Position numbers and translations under genes: made by a program
Part shown: positions 17,148 through 25,507 of the stretch, one piece after another
How the letters are laid out: each line of letters begins with the position of its first letter
Numbering within the stretch: the first letter of the stretch is position 1
The notes under the pieces: model-generated
Told to the model about the DNA's origin: nothing
Databases searched by the model: none
The model's input: only the letters and a program-made list of their open reading frames with translations
Origin: a bacterium
Lineage (GTDB): Bacteria; Planctomycetota; Planctomycetia; Pirellulales; Pirellulaceae
Assembly (NCBI GenBank): GCA_030430075.1
Contig: JAUIGN010000007.1
Coordinates: forward strand, 1 to 64,000
DNA length: 64,000 nucleotides
Direction: 5' to 3'

Positions 17148-18058
17148 TGCGCAGCACGCCAATCGCCGTCATGGTTTGTTGCTGCTTGACTTGCGCGACA
17201 GGCCGCGCCGAGCCCGTACGCGGGATTGGGGACGTCCTGCTCGCCAGGAGTCGGCCTCGGAAAGTGATCGCCAGGCATGACGAGGTAATGCTCAGGACTC
17301 CGGCCGGTACTCCTCGGAAACGGATGATTCCAAACGTCCCGTACTTCGTCTTCGACGAGAACTCGGAACGATTGCACGTCTGGCATCTACAGGATCGAGA
17401 GATCGCGGGCGAGAAGGGCGGCTGGGTGGACAAACGTCATGTTGTCGAATGGCCTGGCCGCGCATGGTGCTACCCCAAAGCCGACGGAGACATAGCGCGC
17501 GTTTTGGGAGTTGCCTTTGGCGAAGAGCACGGACTCCCTCCGTATCGACCTGCGGATGGCCTGCCTTGGCCGATCCTGAGCACGGCTGTCGATTCCGAGT
17601 CTGTGCTCATTGCGTGCAATCTGGCAGCGTTTGGTGGAACGACTCATCTACTACCCTTTCGAGACATCCGGGATGTCGACGTCTACATGATGTTCTCGGA
17701 AGCCGAGATTGATCTCATTTTTCGCACGTTCGCCGCCGCAAAGGCGGCCTTGGATGCGGATCGAGGCAACCTGCCTAGACTGCACGAAGGCTTCACACTG
17801 ATCCTCGACCACTGTCGCGTGGAGTTCCTCGATCTTCGGGACATCAAAAGAGCCGTTAGCGCGTATCCCGGTGACACAGTTAGTTTCCTCGCAAAGAAAG
17901 GCTATCAGCCATTCGTCGATCGAGCTGCAAGAGCGATCGAGGATCAACTCCGTTGGATCTCAAGGATCGGCAGAGCGCGATCATTCAAGAATGAGGAATA
18001 CCACATCATGGTCGTTAAGAAGAGCTGGCTTGACGCGGGCTCAGAGGTCACAAGATGA
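17147..18058 (+). CDS. secreted SH3-like protein, paralogue of the preceding lipoprotein
   Basis: 303 residues with a Cys-containing signal peptide (VMVCCCLTCATGRA). The block VPYFVFDENSERLHVWHLQD then GGWVDKRHVVEWPGRAWCYP parallels the preceding protein, and so does the tail (SEAEIDLIFRTF, VEFLDLRDIKRAV, QLRWISRIGRARSFKNEEYH). The two genes arose by duplication and are translationally coupled at both ends (TGATG upstream, ATGA downstream into the ABC ATPase gene). Exported and probably acting with the ABC transporter encoded next, as inferred from the tight coupling. Confidence 0.8.
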   Translation: MRSTPIAVMVCCCLTCATGRAEPVRGIGDVLLARSRPRKVIARHDEVMLRTPAGTPRKRMIPNVPYFVFDENSERLHVWHLQDREIAGEKGGWVDKRHVVEWPGRAWCYPKADGDIARVLGVAFGEEHGLPPYRPADGLPWPILSTAVDSESVLIACNLAAFGGTTHLLPFRDIRDVDVYMMFSEAEIDLIFRTFAAAKAALDADRGNLPRLHEGFTLILDHCRVEFLDLRDIKRAVSAYPGDTVSFLAKKGYQPFVDRAARAIEDQLRWISRIGRARSFKNEEYHIMVVKKSWLDAGSEVTR

Positions 18059-18801
18059 GCGCACGTACTCAACTCTACTCACTCTCCGGCGTCGGCCATA
18101 CGTACAACGATTCGGGCGGCACGCCGATCGGATTTCAGCGGGCAAATTCAAAACGCGTGGTCGCGCTGAAAGACGTTTCCTTCGAAATCGATCGAGGAGA
18201 GTTTGTAAGCATCGTGGGGCGATCCGGTGAAGGTAAGTCCACCTTGCTGCATCTGCTCGGCGGCTTGGAAACACCATCCAGCGGACAGCTATGTTTCGAA
18301 GGCAAGCCCCTCAGTCGATATGGGCTGGTCCGCTTTCGTCGAGAGCGAGTCGGTTTCGTCTTCCAGATGTTCCATCTGTTCCCCAACAAGACGGCACTCG
18401 ACAACGTTGCCTTGGGACTCACAATGACCGGCAAGGGGCTCGGGCAGGCGCGCAAAACTGCCACGGAATGGCTAACCAGGCTTGGATTGAAGGACCGCGC
18501 CCGGTTTCGCCCTACGGATCTCTCGGGCGGCGAACGTCAACGCGTTGCGATCGCCCGTGCCGTCGTCAAGTCGCCCGATGTCATCCTCGCTGATGAACCG
18601 ACCGGTAATCTCGACAAGGCAAGTCGTACGGTCGTCCTTGATCATCTGGCGCAGCTGAATCGTGAACTCGGCATCACCGTGGTCATGGTGACGCACAACC
18701 TGGAAGACGCTGAGACGTATGGCGATCGAATCATCCAGATCGATGGCCGCACGATTGCTCGCCAGTGGTCCGCACAAGGCACACCCGTCCCTTCACCATA
18801 G
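18055..18801 (+). CDS. ABC transporter ATPase of the MacB/LolD/FtsE type
   Basis: 248 residues with all ABC motifs: Walker A GRSGEGKST (55-63), Q-loop FVFQMFHLFP, signature LSGGERQRV (156-164), Walker B ILADEP (177-182) and H-loop VTHN (about 214). The Q-loop and NKTALDNVALG region are typical of the MacB/LolD/FtsE group that powers permeases which transmit motion across the inner membrane rather than pumping substrates. It overlaps the previous gene by ATGA and is followed nine bases later by its FtsX-type permease. A 12-residue insert between the first strand and ALKDVSFEI (GTPIGFQRANSK) is slightly unusual. Confidence 0.93.
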   Translation: MSARTQLYSLSGVGHTYNDSGGTPIGFQRANSKRVVALKDVSFEIDRGEFVSIVGRSGEGKSTLLHLLGGLETPSSGQLCFEGKPLSRYGLVRFRRERVGFVFQMFHLFPNKTALDNVALGLTMTGKGLGQARKTATEWLTRLGLKDRARFRPTDLSGGERQRVAIARAVVKSPDVILADEPTGNLDKASRTVVLDHLAQLNRELGITVVMVTHNLEDAETYGDRIIQIDGRTIARQWSAQGTPVPSP

Positions 18802-18810
18802 GAAGGCACC

Positions 18811-20247
18811 ATGCGTACGCTCGACCACTTCAGTTTGGCCACACAAGGCGTTACCGCCTCCAGGTTCTCCTTGCTCAGCAATACCGTGTCGATCCTTGTC
18901 GGGCTCCTGTTCTTCGGGCTCTTGGTCTCGCTGAGCCTTGGAGTAACGAAGTTCCTTGAGGCGTATTACACACGCACAACATCGTTGACCACGCTACTCG
19001 TGTACGACGATCCGGAGTCATCTGTCGATGAATCCTTCACCAAGGAATATCGTGACCATTTGAGGTCAATTGCCCACATTCACAATGTCGTCTATCACGA
19101 CATCAACTTTGCTGACTTGGCGATCTCTCAAGGTAAGAGCGTTACAGCAGCACTTCGCTCGGGCGTCGCAGATGATCCAGAGATTGAACGCCTGGAACTC
19201 GTCACGGGTTCCAATCTGCGACCCTTCGAGGGGTTTGACAAGTTTTCGATCGTGATTCCCCTTAATCGGGCGCAGACACTCTCGGATCTTCCACCTGACA
19301 AACTGATCGGCCTTGAACTCGCTATTTCGTTCCTAAGAACGATGGACACAGAATGGGAAGACCAAGAGATCACACTCTACGGGACGATCACGGGTGTTGT
19401 GAACGAGACACCAGACTCGTGCGTTTACGTGCCGTACGAGATCTTGGCGGCGGCCGAACGCTGGCAACGTGACCTGGCCGCCGAAAAAGGCCTAGATGAA
19501 AGTCCCGCTGAACCCAGCGATTCACTCGAAGAGGAGGCCGTCGAGGAGTCTACATGCACACCAGATGACGAGGCAGAGCACGCTGTGGATGATGGGGTTG
19601 CCCATCCGACGTTTCGATTCGCCAGAGTCCAGGACGCGTGGGAAGTAATCGCCGATGACGTGGAGTCCGATTCCCTCACCTATCCTCACCTGCGGATCCA
19701 TGTGGACAGCGTGCAGTCCCTGATTCGGCTTCGCAAGCACTTTCGGGAACGTGGCAATCCAACGGAGTCAGTTCTCGATGACGTCACCGCTGTCCGTGAG
19801 CTCAGGCAGTACGCGATTTTCGTTGGCGCCTGCATTGGCGGGATCACGTTGGTCGCTGCACTTTGCAGTATCTTCAATACGCTTCTGGCTTCGGTGGAAC
19901 GGCGGACGCGGGAGATCGGAATTCTCCGAGCCCTTGGCGCATCAAGAATCAACGTCCTGGTGATCTTCCTCCTTGAAGGGCTAATCAATACTGTCATCGG
20001 AGGGATTTTTGCTGCGATTCTGATGTACTTCGCGACCAACATTGCCAACCAGTGGTTACTAGGCAGGCTGAAGGACAGCCCCGACTTTTCAAAACTGCTG
20101 GAACTGCAGCCACACCTCTTTTTGTACCCAGTCTGGTTGCCCGTTCTTATTGTCTCCGTTGGCCTGCTTGCTGCGCTCTTGGCGTCCTTTTTCCCGGCGC
20201 TAAGAGCGTGCAGTATCGCGCCGAGCGCCGCTCTTCGCCACGAATGA
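18811..20247 (+). CDS. FtsX/MacB-type ABC permease
   Basis: 478 residues: one N-terminal membrane helix (about 22-45), a large external domain (about 50-330) and three C-terminal helices. The hallmark VERRTREIGILRALGASR precedes VIFLLEGLINTVIGG, and the tail LRACSIAPSAALRHE matches the PxxAL ending of the family. The external domain carries an acidic insert (about 225-265, ESPAEPSDSLEEEAVEE). Partner of the ATPase encoded immediately upstream. MacB works with a TolC channel and FtsEX with cell-wall hydrolases; no periplasmic adaptor of the MacA type is encoded nearby, so the SH3-like and vWA proteins may be the external partners (inference). Confidence 0.92.
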   Translation: MRTLDHFSLATQGVTASRFSLLSNTVSILVGLLFFGLLVSLSLGVTKFLEAYYTRTTSLTTLLVYDDPESSVDESFTKEYRDHLRSIAHIHNVVYHDINFADLAISQGKSVTAALRSGVADDPEIERLELVTGSNLRPFEGFDKFSIVIPLNRAQTLSDLPPDKLIGLELAISFLRTMDTEWEDQEITLYGTITGVVNETPDSCVYVPYEILAAAERWQRDLAAEKGLDESPAEPSDSLEEEAVEESTCTPDDEAEHAVDDGVAHPTFRFARVQDAWEVIADDVESDSLTYPHLRIHVDSVQSLIRLRKHFRERGNPTESVLDDVTAVRELRQYAIFVGACIGGITLVAALCSIFNTLLASVERRTREIGILRALGASRINVLVIFLLEGLINTVIGGIFAAILMYFATNIANQWLLGRLKDSPDFSKLLELQPHLFLYPVWLPVLIVSVGLLAALLASFFPALRACSIAPSAALRHE

Positions 20248-20281
20248 TCCACACCATCACGTCAGCTGCTTGTAAAGCCGT

Positions 20282-21265
20282 ATGTTACATACTATTTGCT
20301 ATGATCAGCGTGTGCGACCCACACCTGACGAACGCCGGCCTTCCGAAGAGCCGAAGCCACGATCTGCTACTGACGAATCCAAACGCGGCGAACGGGAGGG
20401 AGTTCATGTCAATTCGCGTAAATCGCTTTCCCAGCTTCGACGCGAAACGACAGCACGGAAGCCGGAAGCAATCGCGAAGCCAGTCTTCGAGGGCGTGTTA
20501 TACGTTGATGATGTTCCTTGGCAGGTTCTCCCGCGGAGCGACACTGTCACCATCGTGTTGACAGACGAAGCACGAACAGCACTCAGCGAGCAACTCTCCG
20601 AATTGGATGGCCTTGATCCCCATGATGAGGATTATCAGGCTCATGAAGCGAAGCTGCGACGAAATCTCGCCGGCAAAGTCGATGCTGAGCGTTCCTATGT
20701 TGTGTACGAAGCACGTGATGCCGCATTGCTCGTCGGAGAAACGACGGGGACGCCTCTCGGCTGGATTCAACGAAGTGACGTGTTTGACTGGCTTGATCGA
20801 CGAGTGCTGACGGATGGTCAATCGAGGATAACGGGATTCATACTGTCCGAGTCAAATGGGTCCTTCCAAACGTTTCGACCCAAGCATGCAGCAATACGGA
20901 CTGTTCTCCAACGAGATCTTCAAGAACAGATTCGTTATGCCTACCGCGATACGGAAGTTGGTGAACACTACAAGAGGGTCAACAACGTAATCGCGGCTCT
21001 TGAAGGAGAAAAGGCTCTCTCGAAGTCGGCTTCGCGGACTGCGATCACTCGCAGTCTTCAAGGTAGCTGGCTATTTCCAAAGGGGCTTCGCACAGCCATC
21101 GACACGTTCTCACATGGCGGCGCAGCGAGCGAGCTCCTGATTGAGCTTCGCAAATTCCAGGAAGGGATCACGAAAGTCAAGATTGAACGGGACCTCCTCG
21201 TTGTCGATGACCCAATCGAGCAGATTAGCGCAGTCCGACCTGGGTCGAATGAGAGCGAGGAATGA
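20282..21265 (+). CDS. SH3-like domain protein, third member of the locus family
   Basis: 327 residues without a convincing signal peptide. A charged, disordered N-terminus precedes a block (about 68-180) with VPWQVLPRSDTVTIVLTDEA, SYVVYEARDAALLVGE and LGWIQRSDVFDWLDRRVL that parallels the SH3-like domains of the two proteins at 16017 and 17147. The C-terminal half (EQIRYAYRDTEVGEHYKRVN, ELRKFQEGITKVKIERDLL) is helical. The start is uncertain: ATG 20282 is used, but a GTG at 20312 is possible. It may be the cytoplasmic counterpart of the exported paralogues. Confidence 0.65.
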   Translation: MLHTICYDQRVRPTPDERRPSEEPKPRSATDESKRGEREGVHVNSRKSLSQLRRETTARKPEAIAKPVFEGVLYVDDVPWQVLPRSDTVTIVLTDEARTALSEQLSELDGLDPHDEDYQAHEAKLRRNLAGKVDAERSYVVYEARDAALLVGETTGTPLGWIQRSDVFDWLDRRVLTDGQSRITGFILSESNGSFQTFRPKHAAIRTVLQRDLQEQIRYAYRDTEVGEHYKRVNNVIAALEGEKALSKSASRTAITRSLQGSWLFPKGLRTAIDTFSHGGAASELLIELRKFQEGITKVKIERDLLVVDDPIEQISAVRPGSNESEE

Positions 21266-21320
21266 ATAGCACGGACGATTAGGAGATGTCCCAACGCCGC
21301 TGATCGAGGAGATACAGATC

Positions 21321-22292
21321 GTGACGAAACTCTTAGTTTTCACTAGCCTACATGCCTTTGTCATGGCAGGGGCGCTCGGGCAGAGTTTGCCGGAGCGCGC
21401 TCAACAGGAGTCTCAGGTAGTTGAACGGGTTACCGATTTCCTGGAATTACTGGACCGCGGTTCCCCGCTCTGCTTAACCGATAAGGACGGGCTGCCTCGG
21501 CGCTTGCTCGCGATACGCAGTGGCATTTCTTTGGTCATACGGCCCGATGCGCTTCCCAGTCGTTATGCAACCGCCTCCTCATTCGATGTGTTCTACGTCT
21601 ACTCTGACCCAACAAAGGACGGATGGGTGGCGCTCGGGCGTCACGCTTACTGCAGCGAAGATGAGCGAATCTGGGCTCAAGAACGAGATTTTGTACAGTT
21701 GTCGCCCGACAACCGCATGTTGATGTGGTTTCCAGGCGAAAACGATGCCAAGCAAGAAGTCCATCTGCGGGAAACCCCTCGCAAACCCCAGCAAGCCACA
21801 AGCGTTGGCAAGATCCATCCTCGCATCAACGTCATCGAGTCTCGATGCTTTCCCGTCCTGAGTTCGTGTGGCACTCAGTGGTACGAGGTATATGCGTTGC
21901 CCGTTGAGTCCTCAGATTCGGTTCTGCGGGGTTGGATCGAAATACAACCAGGGTGTGAATTGAAGCTACGCACGATGCTGTATATCAGCCGATTCGCGCT
22001 ACAACGCGCGTCGTCCCGGATGTGCGGGCTGCTTGATCGAATCGGCAAACGCCACCAACAAGACGCTCTCGACGAGTTCATTCGGTTCCGTGACTCCCTT
22101 GTTGAAGGGTGCCCACAAGCTCGAGACGTCAGCCCCGAACGTCGTCGCACCTACTTGAACAAGAGCGCGAAAACGAAGCAACTCCTCTATTCACTCACGG
22201 AGGGCTGGGCGGAGGAGCGTATGCATCCCGAGACGAAAGGATGGTATCAGAATGGTGCCTTTTACTGGATCCCGCTGGATCAATTTCCTTAA
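21321..22292 (+). CDS. secreted protein related to the vWA protein but lacking the vWA domain
   Basis: 323 residues with a signal peptide (LHAFVMAGALG). The order of elements copies the N-terminal part of the 14159-16003 product: VTDFLELLDRG and LCLTDKDGLPRRLLAIRSG, DVFYVYSDPTKDGWVALGRH, then a second SH3-like strand set (QWYEVYALPVESSD, RGWIEI), a helical region, and a closing FYWIPLDQFP that matches YVWVPLELLP. It is therefore a paralogue from which the vWA domain is absent, or into which it was inserted in the other gene. The 3' end overlaps the next gene by 41 bp. Confidence 0.75.
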   Translation: MTKLLVFTSLHAFVMAGALGQSLPERAQQESQVVERVTDFLELLDRGSPLCLTDKDGLPRRLLAIRSGISLVIRPDALPSRYATASSFDVFYVYSDPTKDGWVALGRHAYCSEDERIWAQERDFVQLSPDNRMLMWFPGENDAKQEVHLRETPRKPQQATSVGKIHPRINVIESRCFPVLSSCGTQWYEVYALPVESSDSVLRGWIEIQPGCELKLRTMLYISRFALQRASSRMCGLLDRIGKRHQQDALDEFIRFRDSLVEGCPQARDVSPERRRTYLNKSAKTKQLLYSLTEGWAEERMHPETKGWYQNGAFYWIPLDQFP

Positions 22293-22962
22293 GCAATTGA
22301 TTGGTGTTGGAATTCAACGAACTGCGACACGCGCTGTTCTCGTTGCCATTCTGGTCGTTCTAAGTCCGGCCACCTTAGCTGCACAGAACCGGCCTCCGGT
22401 GCTCTTGGCCGAATCTGGTCAGCCCTCGATCGCCGGCGATCGTCAGCATCCGCCGCTCAAGCCTTTCGCGTACGACCTACTCAACCTTGCCGCTGTGACG
22501 CACGCATTCGCAACCGATAGCGCGCGCAGGCCATTGGCGGACAGACACATCGACTATGGGGCATCGATCCTGGAACTCGCGAAGCTCCAAGAAGAGGTAC
22601 AGGACGCCGCGCGGAACTTGCAGAATCTTAATGCTGAGTTTGGACGGCGAAGTCTCGAGTTGCGGGATCTCGAAGCCGAGAAACGACGCGTCGAGCAGCG
22701 CATTGCCGCCCTGCGAATACGGGAACAAACTGTTCGTGGAGACATTCGTGACGTCACCGTGGAACTCGCGATGCTAAAGCAGCGAAAGCGGGAACTGGAA
22801 GCAGAGATCACCACGATTGAAGAAACCAAGGAGTTCGTGCGATCCCGGCGCACGCGAGCGAAATGGGATGCAATGAGTCGCGCGGAGCAGGCTGAGTACC
22901 TCATCAAATACCTCCACGGTGAGGGAGATCCTGACTCCTTCTTTCCTCCTGAAGACGAATGA
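22252..22962 (+). CDS. exported coiled-coil protein
   Basis: 236 residues. After a long N-region comes a signal-peptide core (AVLVAILVVLSPATLAAQ, about 28-46), then a long coiled coil (about 110-200, LAKLQEEVQDAARNLQNLNA and LRDLEAEKRRVEQRIAALR), and a short acidic tail (GEGDPDSFFPPEDE). The architecture resembles periplasmic coiled-coil adaptors such as EnvC-like or MacA-hairpin proteins that couple FtsEX/MacB transporters to partners, but no EnvC LytM domain or MacA barrel is present. The start overlaps the preceding gene; a TTG about 45 bases later is an alternative. Confidence 0.65.
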   Translation: MVPFTGSRWINFLKQLIGVGIQRTATRAVLVAILVVLSPATLAAQNRPPVLLAESGQPSIAGDRQHPPLKPFAYDLLNLAAVTHAFATDSARRPLADRHIDYGASILELAKLQEEVQDAARNLQNLNAEFGRRSLELRDLEAEKRRVEQRIAALRIREQTVRGDIRDVTVELAMLKQRKRELEAEITTIEETKEFVRSRRTRAKWDAMSRAEQAEYLIKYLHGEGDPDSFFPPEDE

Positions 22963-22977
22963 AGCCCGGAGCCAACA

Positions 22978-23802
22978 ATGCGCAAACATCGACTGCTGCT
23001 GCAATACGTCTTTGTGACAGTGGCCCTAACAGCAACCCCTGTCTTGGGACAATCCGAACGCTCCAGTTTTGCGGGCTATGACTACGGCCATCCTCCCGAG
23101 GTCGTCGTCCGAAGTCCTCCTGCCGTCCGCGCAGAGTGGGCTCGCATTATCGAAGCAATGAAGAGACCTAATCCCCCGAAAACAGCATCTGAACTCCTGG
23201 TTCGCAGGGGATATTTGTTGCTGTCAGTGCACGCCCGCGCGCGGGCATACTCCGACTTCCGTCTGGCGGCCAGCACGTACGTCGATTTCGCCGCTAGTAA
23301 TGAAGAGGTTCGTGACCGTACTCTGACGGTCCTCCACATGCTCAAACGAGGGCGGAAAACACTCCGCTTCACGCCCAGCCACAATGATGGCGGCTTCAAC
23401 GAGTACTACGGAGAAGGCTATCACTCCTTTTGGCGCGGAGAGTACGCGCGAGCTCTTGAGTACTTTGATCTCGCCCTGGAGCTCGAGCCGTACGAGCCAA
23501 CATGCCACTATTACCAGGCACTCACCCATCGGTGCCGCGCAGATCATAAGGCCGCTGAGGACGCTATGCACAACGCCGCGTTCTGGGAGTTCCAGGCGCT
23601 GCGCGCCAGTTACGGACACCCACCAAGTCCAACGCCATCACGAGTGAACCAAGCCTTGGAACGCGTACAAGGATGCACCCGACTCTGGCTCGAGTCATTT
23701 CGGCCGCCGAGGACAATCGGTGACCTCGATACGCCGCGAGACGTGCTTGGTTTTTTCGGCCGGGATACCCCGCCGCTGTCCAGCGCGCTTCGACCGCAGT
23801 GA
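22978..23802 (+). CDS. exported TPR-repeat protein
   Basis: 274 residues with a signal peptide (LLLQYVFVTVALTATPVLG, cleavage near 25) and at least one clear tetratricopeptide pair around residues 145-190 (YYGEGYHSFWRGEYARALEY, LELEPYEPTCHYYQAL). GGAG six bases before the ATG supports the start. Last gene of the envelope operon, 15 bp after the coiled-coil gene. Probably a protein-protein adaptor in the periplasm; specific partner unknown. Confidence 0.75.
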   Translation: MRKHRLLLQYVFVTVALTATPVLGQSERSSFAGYDYGHPPEVVVRSPPAVRAEWARIIEAMKRPNPPKTASELLVRRGYLLLSVHARARAYSDFRLAASTYVDFAASNEEVRDRTLTVLHMLKRGRKTLRFTPSHNDGGFNEYYGEGYHSFWRGEYARALEYFDLALELEPYEPTCHYYQALTHRCRADHKAAEDAMHNAAFWEFQALRASYGHPPSPTPSRVNQALERVQGCTRLWLESFRPPRTIGDLDTPRDVLGFFGRDTPPLSSALRPQ

Positions 23803-23827
23803 GCCACGTGTCAGATCACTGGCCAGC

Positions 23828-24148
23828 ATGCCATTTGACCCAATGCAGCGCCTGTTCACCTACGTTACGGCTATCGTTGAAACCAGCGATCTCTATAGCC
23901 TGCTGCTGATGATTGTCATCCCCTGGGCGGTCGGCCAGCGAATGGTGCAGAGCCGGCCGAGTATGCGGCTGTGGGGCGTTCGCACTGCGGCCGGCACCTT
24001 CTTCGTGTTTACAGTCATGCGATCAATCCAAAATGGTGTGCCTGGAACGGCGGAGTTGAAGTCTGGGCTGCTGCTTGGATTGCTCGCCGCTGCATTGCTT
24101 CTCGGTCCAGCGTGGATTGTGCTCTCGATCTTCGGCTTTCCCTGCTAG
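23828..24148 (+). CDS. small membrane protein, paralogue of the N-terminal domain of 24698-25507
   Basis: 106 residues with two or three hydrophobic helices. The segment RLWGVRTAAGTFFVFTVMRS then LLLGLLAAALLLGPAWIVL closely parallels KLWGVRIAVTTFLLFSVTRA and VFHGVLAAALVIGPAWITL in the downstream membrane/coiled-coil protein. The ATG at 23828 was chosen because the hydrophobic similarity begins near it. It opens the block of membrane and ATPase genes that looks like a reduced conjugation module. Confidence 0.65.
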   Translation: MPFDPMQRLFTYVTAIVETSDLYSLLLMIVIPWAVGQRMVQSRPSMRLWGVRTAAGTFFVFTVMRSIQNGVPGTAELKSGLLLGLLAAALLLGPAWIVLSIFGFPC

Positions 24149-24182
24149 CACTACCGCAAGTTAAAGTGGGCGGCACGAGCCC

Positions 24183-24584
24183 GTGCTGCAAATCGAAATG
24201 ACCAGAGGAACAAACGTCAGCAGTAACGTCAATAACAACTACAGGAACAAACATCTCAACAACCATCACCAGAGCAAGAGCAAGCCGAACTTGAAGCTGC
24301 CGGTTCCAGAGCGTCGCCAACTTTCGTTTTTCTTTGACGAAAGCCAGACCGTTTTGCGCAATCTGTCGCCGTCCGTCCCGACCCCGTCGGTTCGAGCGTC
24401 ACGCCTAAACATCATGATCACGCATCAGGCTCCGTTCAAACGCCTACTCGTCCCTGCCGCAATTGTTGTTGCCGTACTCGGCACACTCTTCGCCATGCTC
24501 CGCGTCGCATACAAGTTGCATGGCGAGCAAGCGGGTCGTGATGCCGTTGAGACGCCCGCCACCGATCGGATGCCCCAGATCTGA
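24183..24584 (+). CDS. putative low-complexity single-pass membrane protein
   Basis: 133 residues from a GTG start. The N-terminal third is rich in Asn, His and Lys (NVNNNYRNKHLNNHHQSKSK), and a single hydrophobic helix lies near residues 92-112 (LLVPAAIVVAVLGTLFAML). No family is recognised and no strong ribosome-binding site is seen; a later ATG (MTRGTN) with GAAAT before it is an alternative. Position between two related membrane-protein genes suggests it belongs to the same operon. Confidence 0.45.
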   Translation: MLQIEMTRGTNVSSNVNNNYRNKHLNNHHQSKSKPNLKLPVPERRQLSFFFDESQTVLRNLSPSVPTPSVRASRLNIMITHQAPFKRLLVPAAIVVAVLGTLFAMLRVAYKLHGEQAGRDAVETPATDRMPQI

Positions 24585-24697
24585 AGACGTTGAAGTGTTC
24601 GTTGTCATCGCCAACACGGTGCGCATCCGCATCCTACCCGCCACAAGCGCCCGGCAATCGTCTCACCGGCACACCACGCGAATGAGGCCTGTGTTCG

Positions 24698-25507
24698 ATG
24701 CAGTTAATAAGAAACCTGATTGACGAAGGCAATTGGCTCGGCCTCCTATTCGTTGCCGCTGCAATGGGCTACATCGGTGACGCAATCGTACGGAGTCGTC
24801 CAAAGGTGAAGCTCTGGGGAGTACGCATTGCGGTGACCACGTTTCTTTTGTTTTCCGTAACGAGGGCAGTGGAGTTCGGCGAGCCGGTGACCGCCGACCT
24901 CGTGGCGGCCGTTTTTCACGGAGTGCTTGCAGCCGCACTCGTCATCGGGCCTGCCTGGATCACGCTGGCGTGCATCGGTTACCTGTATTCGCGATATGAG
25001 ACGTTTTGTCAGTTCCTGCGGAGTCACATCTCACGTGCGCGCAGCAGTCGCCGAGACCGCCACCAAAATCATGAAAGAGCACGACAGGAGAGCAGACGTG
25101 TGGCACGCGAGGCCGTCGAACGGCGTCGGGCGGGCGACGATCATCAGCGTCGGCGCAATGCGCGGGCGAAAGCGCTGCGCGCCTTTCATCTGTTGAAAAG
25201 CGACCTCGGTGATCGCTTCACGGACAAAGAGTTCACCAACTACGTTCAATCGCATCTCGCGGACAATCAGACCCCGGAGGACGTAGAGCATCACGCCACG
25301 AAGCTGATCCAGCTCCTCAAGCAACTTGCTGAATCAAAGGGTAACGCAACACATTCGTCTGGGGCTCTCAATCAACGCTTTGAGCAACAGCGGGCGGCGA
25401 TCGCCGCCGCCCCCATTGATGACGAACTCCGTGACATTTTGGCTACGGAGCTTGAAGAGCAATACGAAGAAGAGTTCCGCCGTCTCATACGGGAGAAAAA
25501 ACAATGA
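24698..25507 (+). CDS. membrane protein with long charged coiled-coil tail, conjugation-associated
   Basis: 269 residues. The N-terminal 110 residues contain three hydrophobic helices and are paralogous to the protein of 23828-24148. A highly charged region follows (about 115-165, RARSSRRDRHQNHERARQES) and then a helical domain (LLKSDLGDRFTDKEFTNYVQ) with an acidic tail. Its stop overlaps the start of the TraD-like ATPase (ATGA at 25504), so the two are probably made together, and a membrane partner for the ATPase is the simplest reading, as for coupling-protein cofactors in conjugative systems. Confidence 0.7.
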   Translation: MQLIRNLIDEGNWLGLLFVAAAMGYIGDAIVRSRPKVKLWGVRIAVTTFLLFSVTRAVEFGEPVTADLVAAVFHGVLAAALVIGPAWITLACIGYLYSRYETFCQFLRSHISRARSSRRDRHQNHERARQESRRVAREAVERRRAGDDHQRRRNARAKALRAFHLLKSDLGDRFTDKEFTNYVQSHLADNQTPEDVEHHATKLIQLLKQLAESKGNATHSSGALNQRFEQQRAAIAAAPIDDELRDILATELEEQYEEEFRRLIREKKQ

